A stretch of 64,000 bases of DNA, from positions 34,510,446-34,574,445 of the forward strand of contig CM056724.1 of NCBI GenBank assembly GCA_029844215.1, written 5' to 3'. The position numbers were made by a program, and so were the translations under genes. Shown here piece by piece: positions 34,852 through 45,588 of the stretch. The notes under the pieces are model-generated. The model had not been told where the DNA came from. It did not search any database and saw only the letters and a list, made by a program, of their open reading frames with translations. The stretch's first letter is position 1. Every line of letters begins with the position of its first letter. Source of the DNA: Przewalskia tangutica. Its lineage: Eukaryota > Streptophyta > Magnoliopsida > Solanales > Solanaceae.

Positions 34852-37157
34852 ATTCCTTTAAAGTTTTAGGGCCTGTGTGTACAGGCTGCAGTCTACTTGA
34901 TTAACAGGCTACCCTCCTCTGTTACTCATACTACACCCTATGAGGGTCTCTATCACAAGAAACCATCCTTAAGTCATATAAGAACTATTGGATGTTTGTG
35001 TTTTGCTAATAACTTAACTGTTATTGATAAGTTTCAGTCTAAGGTTAAAAGGTGTGCTCTGATGGGTTATTCTGACACACAAAAGGGGTATATTCTGTAT
35101 GACTTGCAATCCATGACCCTCATTGTTAGTAGAGATGTTACTTTTAGAGAAACAGAGTACCCTTTTAAAGAAAATGTGTCTGAGAATCCTATTTTCAGAA
35201 TTTGCTTGGTAACAATGAGAACCAAAATATACCCCAGGAAATCCTACAGCAGAGCACTGACATATCAAAAAGAGGTTGTGTTGATATTACTAACATGGAA
35301 CCTATTGAGGATATCAATTCCACTGAAAATATCTTAGTAGAAGGGAACTCTGATAAAGAACAATCTTTTAGTCACCCTGCTGTAACAACAAATGACAAAT
35401 CTATCAGAAAATCTAGCAGACTCAAACAACCTCCTATATGGCTCAAAGACTTTGTCACAACCAATGCCAACAATGTACTCTACCCTATTACTAAGTACAT
35501 TTCTTATGATAGCTTAAAACCTACATATCAAGCCTTTTTAACCTCTTTTTCAGAACTGACTGAACCAAAAGGCTACATGGAAGCCTCAAAAGATCCTAGG
35601 TGGGTAGAGGCTATGAAAGCTGAAATAAATGCCTTGCAAGAAAACCATACTTGGGAAATAGTTACACTTCCAGAAGGTAAACAACCAATAGGCTGTAAAT
35701 GGATCTACAAGATCAAATATAAGGACACTGGAGAAGTAGAAAGACTGAAAGCTAGACTTGTTGCAAAAGGTTATAGTCAACAAGAAGGAATTGATTATCA
35801 AGAAACCTTCTCTCCTGTTGTTAAGATGGTAACTATAAGAACTATTCTTTCTATTGCTGCCTCCAGAGGATGGTATATTCATCAAATGGATGTTTACAAT
35901 GCCTTTCTTCAAGGGGATCTATTTGATGAGATTTACATGTCTTTACCCCAAGGCTTCAGTAGCCAGGGAGGCAGTAACCTTGTATGTAGACTAACTAAGT
36001 CTTTATATGGGCTCAAACAAGCTCCAAGACAGTGGAACTTCAAACTTACAGAGGCTCTGGTTCAGATGCAGTTTAGGCAGTCTGAGTTTGATCATTCACT
36101 GTTTTTAAAACAAAGTAATCAGGATATAATAATCATTCTTATCTATGTGGATGACATGTTAATTACAGGGAATAATATAAGGCTCATAAAGGAGACTAAG
36201 CAGTCTCTACATAATATTTTTAAGATGAAAGACCTAGGAGAACTGAGGTATTTTCTAGGAATAGAATTTGCTAGGTCCACCAAGGGGATCATTATGCATC
36301 AAAGGAAGTATGCCTTGGAACTTATTTCTGAATTAGGACTAGCTGCTGCCAAACCTATTAACACTCCCACTGACTCTAATATGAAACTTACCACAAAAGA
36401 ATATGATGATTATATGGAGAAGCAGGTTTCAAATGCAGGAAAACCAGTCACTATTGATGATCCAGTAGGAGATATCAGTTCATACCAAAGGATAATTGGT
36501 AAGTTGCTATACCTTACCCTTACTAGACCAGATATTGCTTATAGTGTGCAAACACTTAGTCAATTCCTACAAAATCCAAAGAAATCACACTATGATGCTG
36601 CAATCAGAATAGTAAGATATGTAAAAGGTAAACCAGGACAAAGAGTACTATTACCTAGTAATAAACAAGAGACATTAACTAGTTATTATGATGCAGATTG
36701 GGCTTCATGTCCACATACAAGAAAGTCTATTACAGGTTATTTAGTCAAGTTTGGAGACACTCTCATTTCTTGGAAATCAAAGAAACAAAGCACAATTTCT
36801 CGCAGTTCTGCTGAAGCAGAATATAGAAGCCTTGCCAACACTGCTGCTGAAATCACTTGGCTTCTCGGCTTGCTAAAAGACATTGGTGTGAACATCCAAC
36901 AGCCAGTAACTGTGTACACAGACAGTAAGTCAGCAATACAGATGGCAGCCAATCCTGTGTTCCATGAAAGGACTAAACACATTGAGATTGATCTTCACTT
37001 TATTAGGGAGAAGATTCGACAAGGAATGATTCAAACAGAGTATATCAATACTACAGAGCAGCCGACAAATATACTTACAAAAGGGCTAACCAGATTACAA
37101 CATCTACATCTTTGTTCCAAGCTAGTCTTGCTAGATATATTCGAGCACCCAGCTTGA
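34852..37157 (+). pseudogene. Copia integrase C-terminus, RT and RNase H (3' part of gag-pol)
   Basis: Resumes the frame interrupted at 22020. A TAG at 34867-34869 replaces a codon at a position that is usually tryptophan in copia integrases. The frame is then open through YLINRLPSSVTH and CLCFANN to near 35195, where a one-base frameshift moves it to the frame of 35202-37157. RT follows (WIYKIKYKDTGEVERLKARL, ETFSPVVK, QMDVYNAFLQG) with the catalytic YVDD intact at 36144-36155. RNase H has DADWAS at 36690 and AEAEYRSL and KHIEIDLHFI downstream. RT and RNase H look undamaged. Ends eight bases before the 3' LTR. Confidence 0.96.
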
Positions 37158-37164
37158 GGGAGGC
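37154..37164 (+). promoter_or_regulatory. Copia polypurine tract
   Basis: TTGAGGGAGGC directly abuts the 3' LTR and overlaps the gag-pol stop codon; it primes plus-strand DNA. Confidence 0.85.
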
Positions 37165-37611
37165 TGTTAAAACTAATAAGAAAAAGCCCAATGTATAACT
37201 CAATATATACAATGTATATGTCCTCTAATATTTCAGGCACTGGTCCAATAAAAGGACTGGCCCAAATGTAAAGGCCAGCCCAATATAGTATAGCAGACCC
37301 TCTCGTTTATTAGGGCATTTTGCCTTTGTTATGTACATTAAGTCAGAACATTCGAGAAAGGTATCATCCTTCTCGAGGAAGTCTCCTCTTCTTCTCTTCT
37401 GCGAATCTCTCTTCTCTGTAACTTTACCTTCATCAATGAAGATGATTGTTAAGATCTGACTGTCTCTCTGTCTCTCTAACCTTCTTGCATTCTTTTGAGT
37501 ACCATTTCTGCAAATACTGAAGAACTCCATCTTGAGAACATTAAAAGGGAAACCACCGACATCTCCTTCTCGCACTGGTAGTTGCGTTAATGGCGGTGTT
37601 GGATTCCAACA
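37165..37611 (+). repeat. Copia 3' LTR (447 bp)
   Basis: TGTTAAAACT...ATTCCAACA, followed by TSD GTTTC (37612-37616). Differs from the 5' LTR at four bases and lacks its 15-bp duplication. Confidence 0.97.
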
Positions 37612-37616
37612 GTTTC

Positions 37617-38957
37617 AGCCATAAACACTACCTGATTTCATAAGTGCATAATGAATTGACCTTTCAGAATTCTTTTTGAAGTTGCTAACACTTCACACTT
37701 ACCTAGGTAATTGCTAAATGTCTCCTTGAGCCAAAAATAAAGGTTTGGATAAAACAAATGAAAGAGGGTATGTTAAATGTATTTTGACCCTTTTAGGTAG
37801 AAAATATGTATGATATTAAATTTCCATGAAGTCACAAATCCATTTATCTTACTTTTGTTAACATATTCCTTTCTAACACTAAACTCAATTGTAGCAGCAT
37901 GTTTGTTGTATTTTTATTCTTTTTAATATTTTAATATCACTTATCTTTATTTTATAATACAATTTTTAAATTGTTTAGAATATTTTTTAATATCATATGT
38001 TCGTTTTTTTGTTGGTACATACATTGAGTTTATTAGTCCACTAAATTTACTTCTATGATTTTCATGTTTGAATGAGAATATAGAAAATAACTCGTATTTT
38101 TATTTTCTTTTTAAGGTTAGACGTTTATATAATATTTTATTTATGTTTCTCATATTTTTCATGTTTGAGCAAGATGAATATAGGCAAAATTACATTTGTA
38201 TAGTGATATCCCTAAGTGATTACAATTTATGACATGCATATTCTTAAGTTGTGTAGCGGATATCCCTATGTGGTTACTTATTACAATTTACAATATGTAT
38301 GTTCTAATTTTTATAGAAAACTATATTCATATAGACCCCAGTAATTCATGTAAACCTAAAATAAATCTATTTTAATTTCTTAACCCGTTTTAAACGCCCG
38401 TTAATGATTTTTTTTGCGTTTTTAGCCTCTATAATTATGCCTACAATTAAGTGAAGAGTACTAACTACTCCATATAGCAGTAGCTCATAGACAGCATTTT
38501 ACTTCTTCTTAGTTTTATTTATGTAGACTTTATAGACAAATATTGATTCAGTTAGTTAACCCCTACCTATCGGTGTCACTCCCAAACGCACACGCAAGTA
38601 TACATGCTCGCCAAGTAATATAGTAACTTATAAAAGTCGGATATCGTACCCACATAGATTTATGTTCAATGATTATAAAAGAATTCACTATCACTACTAA
38701 TTATGCAAGTATGAAAGAGGGTGTTTATTTTGTTTAATAACTAATGCAAAAAATAAATAACTAACTATTTTATTCTAACATTTTGCTAGAGCGTTAGTTT
38801 AAGATTTGAATTTTTCATAGAGAGATGAGTATTCCAGGGTCCTAGTTGATTCACCAATTCTGTTGTGTCATTCAAGTAACTAACCCTCGCAGTTTTATTC
38901 ACGATTGCTAATTAACCGAATTATTAATCGTGTAGAATTGTCACACCACAACTCTTG
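37617..38957. other. AT-rich sequence, no gene seen
   Basis: The right flank of the copia continues the sequence interrupted at 19168. It is very AT-rich with no convincing ORF. At 38575-38957 the DNA resembles noncoding ends of other LTR elements but could not be assigned. Confidence 0.45.
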
Positions 38958-41606
38958 TGTAACGACCTTTTCCATCGTTGTGTGTATTTTGACAACTTTA
39001 CCCATGTCGACTCGATTCCCGTAGTTATCGGATGATTCTAGTAGAAGTTGAGAAATGAGAACCTTAAAGAGTGAAAGTGTTGATCTATAGTTGCCTTTTA
39101 GGTAAACGGACCTTTTTAGAAATTTTGTCGATTTTGTGAGGTCCGGAGGGTCATTTATTACTTGGTGGAATAGTTGGTTCAGTTTCCGAGGCTCTTGGGA
39201 GTGTTATTGACTGTTAGTTGGAAAGTTAGTTTAGGCTTTTGGGGATTGACCCAAAGAATTATACCTCTGATGGAAATTTTGAGAGCGCGAGTGAATCTGT
39301 AGCGTGTTTTTACATATGAGTACATATCTAGTTCGTGTCGGAGAGATCTCGGGTGATTATCAAATTTGGGTTGGAATTTTGTAAGGTTGATATATGCTGG
39401 TTTCTAGTGTACTCGCTGGGGCGAGCCTCGGTGCGCCCCAACGAAAAGGGGCTACTGCCACGGATGGAGATCTGTTGTAGAAAGCTATTGGGTTTTAGTA
39501 TGGGACTGCGGATGCGGGTCCGCGCCGTAGTAGATGATGGGATTTCCAGAATGATTTAAGTGTGTTAAAACCCTACACTTCCTCATTTCGAAAATAGTTA
39601 GTCAAAGCACTATTATGGAGATTTCAAGCACATTTTAGTGGTTTCTTCTTGTGGTAAACTCTCTTAACTTTGTTTTACTTTTCTCTAACTTCTTTAAGTT
39701 GATTAAATGATGGAAACACCCTAAAATTTAGTTGGGGAAGATGAGTTCAACCTAGCTAGGGTTTGTTTGATGGTTAAGCTTGAAAGTGATGATTATTTTA
39801 TGAGTTTTGCTAATATAAGCTTGAGTTTCACTATTTATTAGTTGTTGACTTTAATCTACCATGAATATTGAGAAATTAATTATGGAAAACTAAGGTTCAT
39901 ATCCAAAATTGGGGTTTTTGATTGTATGATGAAATTGGCCTAATCTTGAGTTGTTTTAGCAAGTGTTTAGTGGGATTGAACTCCTAGAACTTCTAATTTC
40001 ATGTTTCACCTTCGAATTGACTGTTTTACCTCTATAAGCCTATTTCCCTCTTTCTCCCATAGTTGGGTTGGGTTCGAAAGATATTTTAATGTTATGGATG
40101 TTGTTAATTTCATGCTCTATCTTAGATTTCAATAATATTAGGCTTCGAGTACGATCGTGATTCGCGGAAGGGCAAGACGCAAGTGTGATTTGTTGTCACT
40201 CATGCTCTGCATTTGAGGTAGGTTATAGTTTACCTTCTGGTTAGACTTCGGTTAGCGAAGTGTATGTGTAGTTAGATTCTGTTGGAGAACGCATTTATGC
40301 CTTCGGGTATAGAGTTTGGATGGATTAATTAGGTTGGTTATTGTTGACTGAATCTGACTTGTTGCCTCTTTGTAGTTACTGGATCTGTACGTAGTTTTCA
40401 TACCATACATGTGAAGTGTATGTGTAGTTATATTCTGTTGGAGAAAGCATTTACGCCTTCAGGTACGGGGTTGGGATAGATTACTTAGGTTGGTTGTTAT
40501 TGACTGAATGTGACTTGCGGCCTCTTTGTGGTTACTGGATCTGTACATAGTTGTCATACCATACATGTGATATAATTATCTCTCTCTCACCTTGATATTA
40601 TCATGGATAGAGGAAATGACTTGACTTGATATATATATTGTGATATGTGTCCATGTGTGGCATGATTGGAAATTCATATGATACATTTAATATTGTCATT
40701 GCATTGCATTCATACTCATTTCCATGATATATTGATACTACATGTTATTGGCGTGATGGTAATAACTAATAAATGAGAAAGAAACAACAATGATTTTTAT
40801 TCCAAATTGATTGCATATCCATTTTATGATGAGTGATACGGAATGGCTAGCAGGGTGTTTGGTGAAAGAGTTATCTCTAAGTTGAGTGATATGGAGTGAC
40901 TGGTACATAGACTTTACGGGTCCCCCATGGGTCATGACTGCTAAGACAATGAGATATTCTGCCCAGAGCATGTGTGTATGAAGATTACATTGGCCATTGC
41001 ATTTCATATTTACTCATCATTACATTTATATACTTGGATTCTAATTTGATTATGTACACTTGGGCTGATTATTCTTGGACTGTGATATTACATATACTTG
41101 GTTGCGAGCATGTCTATTCTTCAGTTTCTTTCTTATGCATATGTTAGCTAACTGTTGTCAGCCTATGATATCTATCGGTATATAGTGTTTGTACTGATAC
41201 TACTGTGCTTCATTCTTTTGAGTGTAGAGTACGTGACCGATTATACCTCTACCCCTCGAGACTGATCTCGAGACTACTTGCTGAGTTTTCTAGGGTGAGC
41301 ACTGTTAATGGATCTGTTTCCTAGAGACTCCTTCCTATTTACTTGTCTTATCTTGTTCCCGAGATAATATTATTACATTTTCGGACTTATGTACTATTCA
41401 GAAATGTATTGTTAGTGGCTCTTGTACTATGTCATACCACTATCCTTAGAGTGTATTAGTATTGTCTTCTACATTTTTAGATTATGATATTATTTCGACT
41501 CCTATTATTTTTGCTTTATTGTTTTGAATGAATGAATAAGGAAAACGTTCGCCTACAGAGGTGGGAAAGGTAGGTGTCTGCATGACATAGTGGTTTGGGG
41601 TCGTCA
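38958..41606 (+). mobile_element. Forward gypsy LTR, copy A
   Basis: Starts TGTAACGACC and ends near GGGGTCGTCA. It aligns along its length with 52105-54509 (copy B), and its middle part with 55106-56054 (copy C). It contains a GC-rich hairpin (39417-39439) and an internal near-duplication (about 40240-40340 and 40410-40560, with TGTATGTGTAGTTA and GGATCTGTAC). No ORF of note and no adjacent internal region. Confidence 0.75.
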
Positions 41607-42023
41607 TATCTAGAGGGACGAGACCGACACCTAGTGTCTTACTTGACCGAGCAAACCAACACATAACTTATATCTCTGGATGCAATCAAGCATACATAGG
41701 CCCGTAAAGCCAACATGAAACTCAATCAATACCAACATAGGCCCATAAGGCCAAACTCAAGATAGTCTGAAACTGAAACAACTTTAACATGAATATACAA
41801 AACTGGCTCGATAAGGCCTCTTTGAGTGTTGTCATGGTACGACTAAAAATATGTATATATGAAAGGGCCCGCAAACCCTGATACTGACATATATAGAACA
41901 TCAAAATAGGTCTACAGGGCTCTATGGATAACAATTGCACTGTGGTCGGAACAGGGCCCCGACCTACCCATGACTGCACAACGAAACTATGATTGTGGCA
42001 ACACGGAAAGGGGAGAAGCTTAC
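41607..42023 (-). mobile_element. Reverse LTR, copy A, left part
   Basis: Lies tail-to-tail with the forward LTR. GACACCTAGTGTCTTACTTG followed by repeated CATAGGCCCRTAARGCC segments is typical of a reverse-oriented LTR end. Interrupted at 42023 by the gag-only element and continued at 51329-52104. The paralogous copy is 54510-55105. Confidence 0.7.
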
Positions 42024-42639
42024 TGTAACGACCCGTTCCGGGGCTCGTTACTGGTGCCTTATCCCGGGCACCCTAGTGATACAACATCAGAGAAAACCAG
42101 CGGAAAATAAAACATGAGTCATGAAACAAGAGATATAATAATAAACAGGCCAACCAAAACGGTTTCAAAGATATACATAAAACTCCGAATAGTTTAATCC
42201 TTTACAACCCCGCCACAACAAGATTACTGCACCTCTAAGATTGACAACGACTATGACGGGACAGGGCCCCGCCATACCCCTGAATGTACAAGAACCTACA
42301 ACTCAGGGAACACCTACCAAAAGATAAGCCTCCGAAGAAACGGAGCGTCCCAATACGCTGAACTGTGATCCTAAGAGCGGGGATCCACGACCGATGTATC
42401 TCTACCTGCGGCATGAACGCAGCCGGGCGAGGTCGACAACAGTACCAAGTATGTGAAATCAGAAAATATCAGAATGAAATCATACTAGTCTATATAAAGC
42501 GGAGACATGTATGATAACCCAACTCTGATTCACAACATAAAAGCGATCATATCGTCGGGACTCACGCTCAAGTCATCACTCAAATATAACTATGGGTCTC
42601 ACGCCCACAACATCAATCATGTTCGCATCGGCCGCGTGC

Positions 42640-42915
42640 CCCGACTGCATCGGTGTAGACATGTCCATGATGCAACAATAATACCAATGCCCCATGGCGC
42701 CATGCCCCGGAATTCTACCTCGGTGTAGACACGCCCACGTGACATCAACAATAATATCTTGGGTGATCAACCCTGCCGCACGCCACATGCCCCGAATTCT
42801 ACCTCGGTGTAGACATGTCCATGTAACCACAATAACAATATATCGTAATCAACCCGACCGCACGGCCGCATGCCCCGAATTCTGCGTCGGTGTAGGCATG
42901 TCCATGTGACATCAA
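42640..42915. repeat. ~80-bp minisatellite in LTR
   Basis: Four units with CGGTGTAGACATGTCCATG beginning at about 42651, 42721, 42804 and 42888, interspersed with CATGCCCCGAATTCTACCT. Equivalent block at about 48400-48665 in the other LTR. Confidence 0.88.
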
Positions 42916-43059
42916 CAAGACAAGAATCAAAATGGAAACATACCCGTGGAATTCTCCATCACCGCCAAAGACGTCCAAGTAAGTTCTCAACAAGTCGTCG
43001 GCCTCTATCGAGAGACGCCAGAATACGTAAATACCACACTTGCACAACAAAGGCTATCA

Positions 43060-43136
43060 TCACAAGCATAGGCAAGTTTCACAACAACAAGCATAGGCAA
43101 GTTTCACAACAACAAGCATAGGCAAGTTTCACACAA
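43060..43136. repeat. 27-bp triplication in LTR
   Basis: ACAAGCATAGGCAAGTTTCA occurs three times in tandem (first near 43070). Equivalent at about 48815-48893. Confidence 0.9.
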
Positions 43137-44699
43137 CTCAAAGTACTTTCATTTTATGCCAAAGTCCGGGTTTTTAACCCCAAAGTACTACATACGTTAA
43201 GTTCTTTTAAAAGAGATCCATTTCTTTTATAAAAGTCACCCGATACGTAGTATTAGAATGACCAACCCACCTTCCTTTTCAAAACCAAGTAACAACATTC
43301 TTTTCCTAAGTTCCAGTTTGCCTAGTTTCAATTACTCAAGCTTCTTATTTTCAAATGGTTTCATAGTTCCCAAACTTAATCATTTGATTCCTTTTTAGAA
43401 CAATTGAGTAACCTATGTCATATATGTGAGTAGTTTATTCTTGTTATAACGATCTTATTACAGCAGCCATGATCTAGAAAATGTAATATCATTTTGTCTT
43501 ATCTTAGCTTCTATGCAGATGGAGGTTTCTACTGGTTTTAATACAACACATCATTATTCAATACATTTTCCTTTTATTAACGCTGCAGTGGTCTGTCGAT
43601 ACACATTCTGATTCCCGAAATCAGTAAAACATTATCCCTTTAAAAACCAAGTACTCATTACTCACGAATGAGGTTTCACACAAACATCCACATTAAAACA
43701 AATAAGTTAAGTCTCTTATCTTATAAGATCAAGTCTCTTAACTTCTAACATCAGTAAACCATTTTCACTTACATAAGGTCGTTATAACTAACTTCCCATA
43801 AAGCTATTATAACACCCTATGTTTTAAACCAACCAAATCACTTAGCACATGTACGTCTACCGTACTACATAGTTCACAACAATCATGCTAGAAAAGATAG
43901 GAAGAGGTTCACATACCTCGCGACGATTTATCGACAATAAGCAAAATGCTCCAAGTACTACAACCTTGCTAGCCCTTTCCACTCCTCAAGTAGAATACGC
44001 TACTCATAGTACTTTCACCTATAAAGGTCACAAACGTCTATTAACCCCAAAACACAAGTTTCTATCTTTCTATAGAAAATTCGGCAGCACCTCCCCCCCC
44101 CCGCAACAGCGTAAATCTCCTCCTCTAACGAGGCCGGCTACCAAGCCAACCAGGGGGGGGGGGTTTACACGTCTAACCGGACGTGTACAATTCTACTCAG
44201 TAATACTACACAAGTCTCATCGCAATACCCCTATGTAAATACGATTCGATTCTTTATTCTTCAGGCTTAAGTCAAAAGACATTGCCGAATACTAAGTAGT
44301 TCCATATATAGTATACTTCAACTATATATTCTAACAAACATGTAATTTCCAATTACAATAGAGGGACAAGATAATTACCTCGATAAGCCCAAAATTATCC
44401 AAGTTATAATGTCGATCCTGAGCAAGGTTTAGCTCCACTCCGTGCGCTCCAAACCACTCCAAACAACCCTTAGAAGTTCTAACCAACTTCTACTCAAATA
44501 CTTCAACCAACTATGAAGATTTCCTTAGGGTTTCGGTTTGAGACTAAAAGGACAAAAGGTAGTATTTCCGGACTCTACGTAAAGAGGTATCTTTGGAATA
44601 CTACAAGGTACAAGGCTAAGGTATTTTGGGCATTATAACAATACTAGGGGAGTATTTCTATACCACAACAAGGGGTATTATGCGAAAACAACTAGGCTA

Positions 44700-44820
44700 G
44701 GGGGGGGGTACCCCACGGCTAGCACCACAAGGGGGGGGGGAACCCTTCTCGGCCAAAGGCCACAAGGAGGAGGGAGGGGGAGAGGCTTAGGACGAGAGCT
44801 ACTAGAGGGAGGGGAGGGAT
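44700..44820 (+). other. G-rich tract with quadruplex potential
   Basis: Runs of 8-10 G near 44702 and 44731, then GGAGGAGGGAGGGGG and GGGAGGGGAGGG. Lies just downstream of the TATA box in element sense, on the strand opposite to the transcript. Copy at about 50435-50550. Confidence 0.6.
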
Positions 44821-44874
44821 TTCAAGACTTAGACAAAGTGAGGAGTGAATGAATAAGTCTTCACAAGGGAGGGG

Positions 44875-44882
44875 TATTTATA
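44875..44882 (-). promoter_or_regulatory. LTR TATA box
   Basis: TATAAATA on the minus strand, followed by CCCCTCCC. Identical in the 5' LTR at 50610-50617. Implies a U3 of about 0.7 kb and a long transcribed R-U5. Confidence 0.65.
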
Positions 44883-45059
44883 GCAAAACCAAAGGCCAAC
44901 CAATGGCCAAGATCAAGCCATGTGCAAGGCAAGTGTAAGGCCAAGATCAAGCCAAGTGCACCCTAGACCCTACTCCTTAAAACCCTCACAAATATCTACA
45001 CAAATATCTAGCACAACTTGCCCCCTCAATTCGGCCAAGTGCCGCCCCACATGCTTCCA

Positions 45060-45305
45060 TTGTGAGGGTGACACATGTCACCCTCCCGTTGGTCCAGAAT
45101 GTTTCGTCTCTCGGAAAAATCCGCAAAAATACAAAACGACATAGCCGGAATTTTCCCTTCGCAAGTTACGCAAAACGTTTCGTCGAAAAACGACTCTAAC
45201 CGGGTGTTGTGCACAAAGGTAAAAATCGGCCAAGGGTGCCACATGGGGGTGACACGTGTCGCCCCCCGATTCGCCCAGAATATTTCGTCTTCCGAAAATA
45301 TCCAA
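45060..45305. repeat. Duplicated U3 module with G-box-like palindromes
   Basis: Two related ~65-bp modules, at about 45060-45125 and 45240-45305. Each has GGGTGACAC(A/G)TGTC followed by C-rich DNA, then CAGAAT(G/A)TTTCGTCT and CGGAAAA-like sequence. The first is GAGGGTGAC-ACAT-GTCACCCTC; the second holds the perfect GACACGTGTC. Copies at about 50795-50860 and 50975-51040. Confidence 0.75.
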
Positions 45306-45588
45306 ATTACCGGAAATCTCAAAAACAAAGCGGGCCCCACAAAACCGTAAATTTCTCCCGTGGGCCCCACGTGACCATTTCCGAAAATAAAATCTCAAAA
45401 TTCTAATAATATCTATGAAGTCCAAATACCAAATCTGGGAATCCAATTCCCATTAACGAACCTTTTTCTTCACAAATAACCGGAAACTTTTCCGTCGAAA
45501 ACTCACATCTTTCTTTCTTTTCAAAATTTCTGCCGTACTCTCGTACGTACGTCCTCACATACATACCCTGCAACTACGGGGTATAACA

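Larger units (their letters stand above)
19169..37611 (+). mobile_element. Ty1/copia retrotransposon split by a nested chromovirus array
   Basis: Two near-identical LTRs (TGTTAAAACT...GGATTCCAACA) bound the element. It is flanked by a 5-bp target duplication GTTTC (19164-19168 and 37612-37616). After removing the insertion at 22021-34851, the element is about 5.6 kb, with primer-binding site, gag-pol in the copia order (Gag, protease, integrase, RT, RNase H) and a polypurine tract. The coding region has only one stop (34867) and one frameshift (near 35195) outside the insertion. LTR divergence is 4 substitutions over about 447 aligned bases plus one 15-bp indel, so it is evolutionarily young. 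Confidence 0.97.
42024..45588 (-). repeat. Second gag-only element, 3' LTR (3565 bp)
   Basis: TGTAACGACCCGTTCC...GGGGTATAACA on the plus strand. Contains the U5 hairpin (42053-42072), an ~80-bp minisatellite (about 42640-42915), the block shared with the first LTR (43440-43605), G-rich tracts (44700-44820), a TATA box (44875-44882, minus) and a duplicated G-box module (45060-45305). Confidence 0.95.

Noticed and set aside
45026..45446. Long minus- and plus-strand ORFs in the LTR (repeated at 50761-51181)
   Set aside because: They lie in U3 of both LTRs, overlap in several frames and have no domain.
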